64,000 nucleotides of DNA from Galeopsis tetrahit (taxonomy: Eukaryota > Streptophyta > Magnoliopsida > Lamiales > Lamiaceae), in assembly GCA_963675135.1 (NCBI GenBank), contig OY776122.1, forward strand, positions 18,850,881-18,914,880. The letters run 5' to 3'. Positions 57,812 to 64,000 of the stretch are shown here, in pieces (within the stretch, counting starts at the first letter, position 1; each line of letters opens with the position of its first letter). The notes below the pieces were generated by a model that ran no database searches, was not told the DNA's origin, and was given only the letters and a program-made list of their open reading frames with translations. Position numbers and translations under genes: made by a program.

Positions 57812-58510
57812 CATAGCCAAATTGCGCGCATGCTTGTGCGCCGTTTTTACAAAGTTTTCAGATTGCCTCTCGGGTTTGCATCTCCCACTGAATTGGCCAT
57901 ATAATCAGTTGTGTCGAGAAAAGTTTGGAATCTGAGGCCTCGGGTGTGAAGTTTTTGACGTCGTCGCCCATAGCCAAACTTGCGCGCATGGATGTTTGCC
58001 GTTTTTACAAAGTGTTCAGATTGCCTCCTAGGTTTGCATCCCTCACTGAATTGGCCTTAGAATCAATTGTGTCGAGACGGTTTTTGAATTTGAGGTCTCG
58101 GGTGCAGAGTTTTTGACGTCGTCGCCCATAGCCAAATTGCGCGCATGCTTGTGTGCCGTTTTTACAAAGTTTTCAGATTGCCTCTCGGGTTTGCATTCCC
58201 CACTGAATTGGCCATAGAATCAATTGTGTCGAGAAAGTTTTTGAATTTGAAGCCTCGGGTGCGAAGTTTTTGACGTCGTCGCCCATAGCCAAAGTTGCGC
58301 GCATGGATGTGTTCCGTTTTTACAAAGTTTTCAGATTGCCTCCTAGGTTTGCATCCCTCACTGAATTGGCCTTAGAATCAATTGTGTCGAGACGGTTTTT
58401 GAATTTGAGGTCTCGGGTGCAGAGTTTTTGACGTCGTCGCCCCTAGCCAAATTGCGCGCATGCTTGTGCGCCGTTTTTACAAAGTTTTCAGATTGCCTCC
58501 TGGGTTTGCA

Positions 58511-61500
58511 CTTCCCACTGAATTGGCCATATAATCAATTGTGTCGAGAAAGTTTTTGAATTTGAGGCCTCGGGTGCGAAGTTTTTGATGTCGTCGCCTA
58601 TAGCCAAATTTGCGCGCATGGATGTTTGCCATTTTTACAAAGTTTTCAGATTGCCTCCTAGGTTTGCATCCCTCATTGAATTGGCCTTAGAATCAATTGT
58701 GTCGAGACGGTTTTTGAATTTGAGGTCTCGGGTGCAGAGTTTTTTACGTCGTCGCCCATAGCCAAATTGCGCGCATGCTTGTGTGCCGTTTTTACAAAGT
58801 TTTCAGATTGCCTCTCGGGTTTGCATCCCCCACTGAATTGGCCATAGAATAAATTGTGTCGGGAAAGTTTTTGAATTTGAGGCCTCGGGTGCGAAGTTTT
58901 TGACGTCGTCACCCATAGCCAAAGTTGCGCGCATGGATGTTTGCCGTTTTTACAAAGTTTTCAGATTGCCTCCTAGGTTTGCATCCCTCACTGAATTGGC
59001 CTTAGAATCAATTGTGTCGAGACGGTTTTTGAATTTGAGGCCTCGGGTGCAGAGTTTTTGACGTCGTCGCCCATAGCCAAATTGCGCGCACGCTTATGCG
59101 CCGTTTTTACAAAGTTTTCAGATTGCCTCCCGGGTTTGAATTTCCCACTGAATTGGCCATAGAATAAATTGTGTAGAGAAAGTTTTTGAATTTGAGGCCT
59201 CGGGTGCGAAGTTTTTGACGTCGTCGCCTATAGCCAAACTTGCGCGCATGGATGTTTGCCGTTTTTACAAAGTTTTCAGATTGGCTCCTAGGTTTGCATC
59301 CTCACTGAATTGGCCTTAGAATCAATTGTGTCGAGACGGTTTTTGAATTTGAGGCTCGGGTGCAGAGTTTTTGACGTCGTCGCCCATAGCCAAATTGCGC
59401 GCATGCTTGTGCGCCGTTTTTACAAAGTTTTCAGATTGCCTCCCAGGTTTGCATTTCCCACTGAATTGGCCATAGAATAAATTGTGTCGAGAAAGTTTTT
59501 GAATTTGAGGCCTCGGGTGCGAAGTTTTTGACGTCGTCGCCTATAGCCAAACTTGCGCGCATGGATGTTTGCCGTTTTTATAAAGTTTTCAGATTGCCTC
59601 CTAGGTTTGCATCCCTCACTGAATTGGCCTTAGAATCAATTGTGTCGAGACGGTTTTTGAATTTGAGGCTCGGGTGCAGAGTTTTTGACGTCGTCGCCCA
59701 TAGCCAAATTGCGCGCATGCTTGTGCGCCGTTTTTACAAAGTTTTCAGATTGTCTCCTGGGTTTGCATCTCCCACTTAATTGGCCATAGAATCAATTGTG
59801 TCGAGAAAGTTTTTGAATTTGAGGCCTCGGGTGCGAAGTTTTTGACGTCGTCGCCTATAGCCAAACTTGCGCGCATGGATGTTTGCCGTTTTTACAAAGT
59901 TTTCAGATTGCCTCCTAGGTTTGCATCTCTCACTGAATTGGCCTTAGAATCAATTGTGTCGAGACGGTTTTTGAATTTGAGGCCTCGGGTGCGGAGTTTT
60001 TGACGTCGTCCCCCATAGCCAAACTTGCGCGCATGGTTGTGTGCCGTTTTTACAAAGTTTTTAGATTGCCTCGAAGGTTTGCATCCCCCACTGAATTGGA
60101 CATAGAATCAATTGTGTCGAGACGGTTTTTGAATTTGAGGCCTCGGGTGCAGAGTTTTTGACGTCGTCGCCCATAGCCAAATTGCACGCATGCTTGTGAG
60201 CCGTTTTTACAAAGTTTTCAGATTGCCTCCCAGGTTTGTATTTCCCACCTAATTGGCCATAGAATAAATTGTGTCGAGAAAGTTTTTGAATTTGAGGTCT
60301 CGGGTGCGGAGTTTTTGACGTCGTCGCCCATAGCCAAACTTGCGCGCATGGTTGTGTGCCGTTTTTACAAAGTTTTCAGATTGCCTCGAAGGTTTGCATC
60401 CCTCACTGAATTGGTCATAGAATCAATTGTGTCGAGACGGTTTTTGAATTTGAGGCCACGGGTGCAGAGTTTTTGACGTCGTCGCCCATAGCCAAATTGC
60501 GCGCATGCTTTTGAGCTGTTTTTACAAAGTTTTCAGATTGCCATCCAGGTTTGTATTTCCCACCTAATTGGCCATAGAATAAATTGTGTCGAGAAAGTTT
60601 TTGAATTTGAGGTCTCGGGTGCAGAGTTTTTGACGTCGTCGCCCCTAGCCAAATTGCGCGCATGCTTGTGCGCCGTTTTTACAAAGTTTTCAGATTGCCT
60701 CCTGGGTTTGCACTTCCCACTGAATTGGCCATATAATCAATTGTGTCGAGAAAGTTTTTGAATTTGAGGCCTCGGGTGTGAAGTTTTTGATGTCGTCGCC
60801 TATAGCCAAATTTGCGCGCATGGATGTTTGCCGTTTTTAAAAAGTTTTCAGATTGCCTCCTAGGTTTGCATCCCTCATTGAATTGGCCTTAGAATCAATT
60901 GTGACGAGACGGTTTTTGAATTTGAGGTCTCGGGTGCAGAGTTTTTGACGTCGTCGCCCATAGCCAAATTGCGCGCATGCTTGTGTGCCGTTTTTACAAA
61001 GTTTTCAGATTGCCTCTCGGGTTTGCATCCCCCACTGAATTGGCCATAGAATAAATTGTGTCGGGAAAGTTTTTGAATTTGAGGCCTCGGGTGCGAAGTT
61101 TTTGACGTCGTCGCCCATAGCCAAAGTTGCGCGCATGGATGTTTGCCGTTTTTACAAAGTTTTCAGATTGCCTCCAAGGTTTGCATCCCTCACTGAATTG
61201 GCCTTAGAATCAATTGTGTCGAGACGGTTTTTGAATTTGAGGCCTCGGGTGCAGAGTTTTTGACGTCGTCGCCCATAGCCAAATTGCGCGCACGCTTATG
61301 CGCCGTTTTTACAAAGTTTTCAGATTGCCTCCCGGGTTTGAATTTCCCACTGAATTGGCCATAGAATAAATTGTGTCGAGAAAGTTTTTGAATTTGAGGC
61401 CTCGGGTGCGAAGTTTTTGACGTCGTCGCCTATAGCCAAACTTGCGCGCATGGATGTTTGCCGTTTTTAAAAAGTTTTCAGATTGCCTCCTAGGTTTGCA

Positions 61501-62460
61501 TCCTCACTGAATTGGCCTTAGAATCAATTGTGTCGAGACGGTTTTTGAATTTGAGGCTCGGGTGCAGAGTTTTTGACGTCGTCGCCCATAGCCAAATTGC
61601 GCGCATGCTTGTGCGCCGTTTTTACAAAGTTTTCAGATTGCCTCCCAGGTTTGCATTTCCCACTGAATTGGCCATAGAATAAATTGTGTCGAGAAAGTTT
61701 TTGAATTTGAGGCCTCGGGTGCGAAGTTTTTGACGTCGTCGCCTATAGCCAAACTTGCGCGCATGGATGTTTGCCGTTTTTACAAAGTTTTCAGATTGCC
61801 TCCTAGGTTTGCATCCCTCACTGAATTGGTCTTAGAATCAATTGTGTCGAGACGGTTTTTGAATTTGAGGCTCGGGTGCAGAGTTTTTGACGTCGTCGCC
61901 CATAGCCAAATTGCGCGCATGCTTGTGCGCCGTTTTTACAAAGTTTTCAGATTGTCTCCTGGGTTTGCATCTCCCACTTAATTGGCCATAGAATCAATTG
62001 TGTCGAGAAAGTTTTTGAATTTGAGGCCTCGGGTGCGTAGTTTTTGACGTCGTCGCCTATAGCCAAACTTGCGCGCATGGATGTTTGCCGTTTTTACAAA
62101 GTTTTCAGATTGCCTCCTAGGTTTGCATCTCTCACTGAATTGGCCTTAGAATCAATTGTGTCGAGACGGTTTTTGAATTTGAGGCCTCGGGTGCGGAGTT
62201 TTTGACGTCGTCCCCCATAGCCAAACTTGCGCGCATGGGTGTGTGCCGTTTTTACAAAGTTTTTAGATTGCTTCGAAGGTTTGCATCCCCCACTGAATTG
62301 GACATAGAATCAATTGTGTCGAGACGGTTTTTGAATTTGAGGCCTCGAGTGCAGAGTTTTTGACGTCGTCGCCCATAGCCAAATTGCACGCATGCTTGTG
62401 AGCCGTTTTTACAAAGTTTTCAGATTGCCTCCCAGGTTTGTATTTCCCACTGAATTGGCC
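58511..62460. repeat. Two copies of a ~2,202-bp (14-monomer) higher-order unit
   Basis: Shared rare variants 2,202 bp apart: CACTTCCCACTG at 58509/60711, CATCCTCACTG (short by one base) at about 59297/61499, GAGGCTCGGG at 59351/61553 and 59666/61868, and TGCACGCATGC near 60183/62385. The right copy is not complete to the same phase, and similarity weakens after about 62460. Confidence 0.8.
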
Positions 62461-62963
62461 ATAAAATAAATTGTGTCGAGAAAGTTTTTGAATTTGAGGC
62501 CTCGGGTGCAGAGTTTTTGACGTCGTCGCCCATAGCCAAATTGCGCGCATGCTTGTGCGCCGTTTTTAAAAAGTTTACAGATTGCCTCCCGGGTTTGCAT
62601 TTCCCACTGAATTGGCCATAGAATCAATTGTGTCGAGAAAGTTTTTGAATTTGAGGCCTCGGGTGTGAAGTTTTTGATGTCGTCGCCCATAGCCAAACGT
62701 GCGCGCATGGATGTTTGCCGTTTTTACAAAGTTTTCAGATTGCCTCCTAGGTTTGCATCCCTCACTGAATTGGCCTTAGAATCAAATGTGTCAAGACGGT
62801 TTTTGAATTAGAGGCCTCGGGTGCAGAGTTTTTGACGTCGTCGCGCATAGCCAAATTGCGGGCATGCTTGTGCGCTGTTTTTACAAAGTTTTCAGATTGC
62901 CTCTCGGGTTTGCATCTCCCACTGAATTGGCCATAGAATCAATTATGTCGAGAAAGTTTTTGA

Positions 62964-64000
62964 ATTTTAGAACTCGGGTGCGAAGTTTTTGACGTCGTCG
63001 CCCATAACCAAACTTGCGCGCATGGATGTTTGCCGTTTTGACAAAGTTTTCAGATTGCCTCGAAGGTTTGTATCCCTCACTGAATTGGTCATAGAATCAA
63101 TTGTGTCGAGACGGTTTTTGAATTTGAGGCCTCGGGTGCAGAGTTTTTGACGTCGTCGCCCATAGCCAAATTGCACGCATGCTTGTGAGCCGTTTTTACA
63201 AAGTTTTCAGATTGCCTCCCAGGTTTGTATTTCCCACCTAATTGGCCATAGAATAAATTGTGTCGAGAAAGTTTTTGAATTTGAGGTCTCGGGTGCGGAG
63301 TTTTTGACGTCGTCGCCCATAGCCAAACTTGCGCGCATGGTTGTTTGCCGTTTTTACAAAGTTTTCAGATTGCCTCGAAGGTTTGCATCCCTCACTGAAT
63401 TGGTCATAGAATCAATTGTGTCGAGACGCTTTTTGAATTTGAGGCCTCGGGTGCGGAGTTTTTGACGTCGTCGCCCATAGCCAAATTGCGCGCATGCTTG
63501 TGAGCCGTTTTTACAAAGTTTTCAGATTGCCTTCCAGGTATGCATTTCCCACTGAATTGGCCATAGAATAAATTATGTCGAGAAAGTTTTTGAATTTGAG
63601 GCCTCGGGTGCAGAGTTTTTGACGTCGTCGCCCATAGCCAAATTGCGCGCATGCTTGTGCGCCGTTTTTACAAAGTTTTCAGATTGCCTCTCGGGTTTGC
63701 ATCTCCCACTGAATTGGCCATAGAATCAATTGTGTCGAGAAAGTTTTTGAATTTTAGAACTCGGGTGCGAAGTTTTTGACGTCGTCGCCCATAACCAAAC
63801 TTGCGCGTATGGATGTTTGCCGTTTTGACAAAGTTTTCAGATTGCCTCGAAGGTTTGCATCCCCCACTGAATTGGTCATAGAATCAATTGTGTCGAGACG
63901 GTTTTTGAATTTGAGGCCTCGGGTGCAGAGTTTTTGACGTCGTCGCCCATAGCCAAATTGCACGCATGCTTGTGAGCCGTTTTTAAAAAGTTTTCAGATT
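62964..64000. repeat. Five-monomer duplication (787 bp period)
   Basis: TTTTAGAACTCGGGTGCG with CATAACCAAACTTG and CCGTTTTGACAAAG recurs at about 62964 and 63751, 787 bp apart (5 x 157.4). The following monomers also match, including the TGCACGCATGCTTGTGAG variant. The second copy runs off the window. Confidence 0.75.

Larger units (their letters stand above)
54679..64000. repeat. 157-158-bp satellite array, right block
   Basis: About 59 further monomers of the same A/B satellite, running off the window. This part has more local variants: CCCGGGTTTGAATTTCCC, GAGGCTCGGG (3-bp loss), GTCGGGAAAG and ACCTAATTGG. It is built largely of recent multi-monomer duplications. The reading direction is the same as the left block, so the array was continuous before the hAT-like element interrupted it. 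Confidence 0.95.

Noticed and set aside
29902..64000. CRISPR-like array
   Set aside because: The repeats are head-to-tail with no unique spacers, and the context is plant nuclear DNA; it is a satellite.

Overview
The window is nuclear DNA of a flowering plant, most likely a eudicot. The evidence is a 30-exon gene with plant-type introns, plant copia, gypsy, hAT and Helitron elements, a fragment of plastid ndhF, and a satellite array of about 34 kb. I found no bacterial-type operon, CRISPR array or rRNA gene. I see no gene that is clearly intact. The content is one decayed single-copy gene between a nest of transposable elements and a satellite block.

Layout. 1-2160: left end of a minus-strand copia-type element (start of gag, primer-binding site, a complete 1,966-bp LTR). 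2161-3306: AT-rich, no gene. 3473-~6198: degenerate minus-strand Helitron with a PIF1-like helicase pseudogene and a clear 3' hairpin plus CTAG end. It holds part of a hAT-like element and is bracketed by a 166-bp direct duplication. 6900-14105: a minus-strand gypsy integrase relic split in two by copia material. That material is two tandem modules, each a 765-bp LTR joined to a copia pol pseudogene, followed by an unrelated 183-bp LTR. 14348-18871: a hAT-type element with an 8-bp target-site duplication, itself interrupted by a 3.2-kb non-autonomous LTR element with a 5-bp duplication.

19331-29583: plus-strand homologue of HEATR1/UTP10, a U3 snoRNP (small-subunit processome) HEAT-repeat protein. 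Thirty exons can be followed with mostly correct splice phase. The copy carries a frameshifting deletion in exon 2, a 17-bp duplication in exon 9, a ~250-bp plastid ndhF insertion inside exon 25 and a 61-bp duplication in exon 28. It stops after exon 30, about 60% of the family's length, so I read it as a fairly young pseudogene.

29902-64000: tandem satellite, monomer about 157-158 bp, organised as alternating A/B monomers (dimer about 315 bp). Larger recent amplifications of 5, 8, 14, 17 and about 20 monomers lie on top of this. A 727-bp hAT-like element interrupts the array at 53952-54678; a truncated relative lies inside the Helitron. The array begins in what would be the next intron of the HEATR1 copy, so it either broke the gene or fills a giant intron. 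Coordinates and identities were read by eye; no alignment was run.
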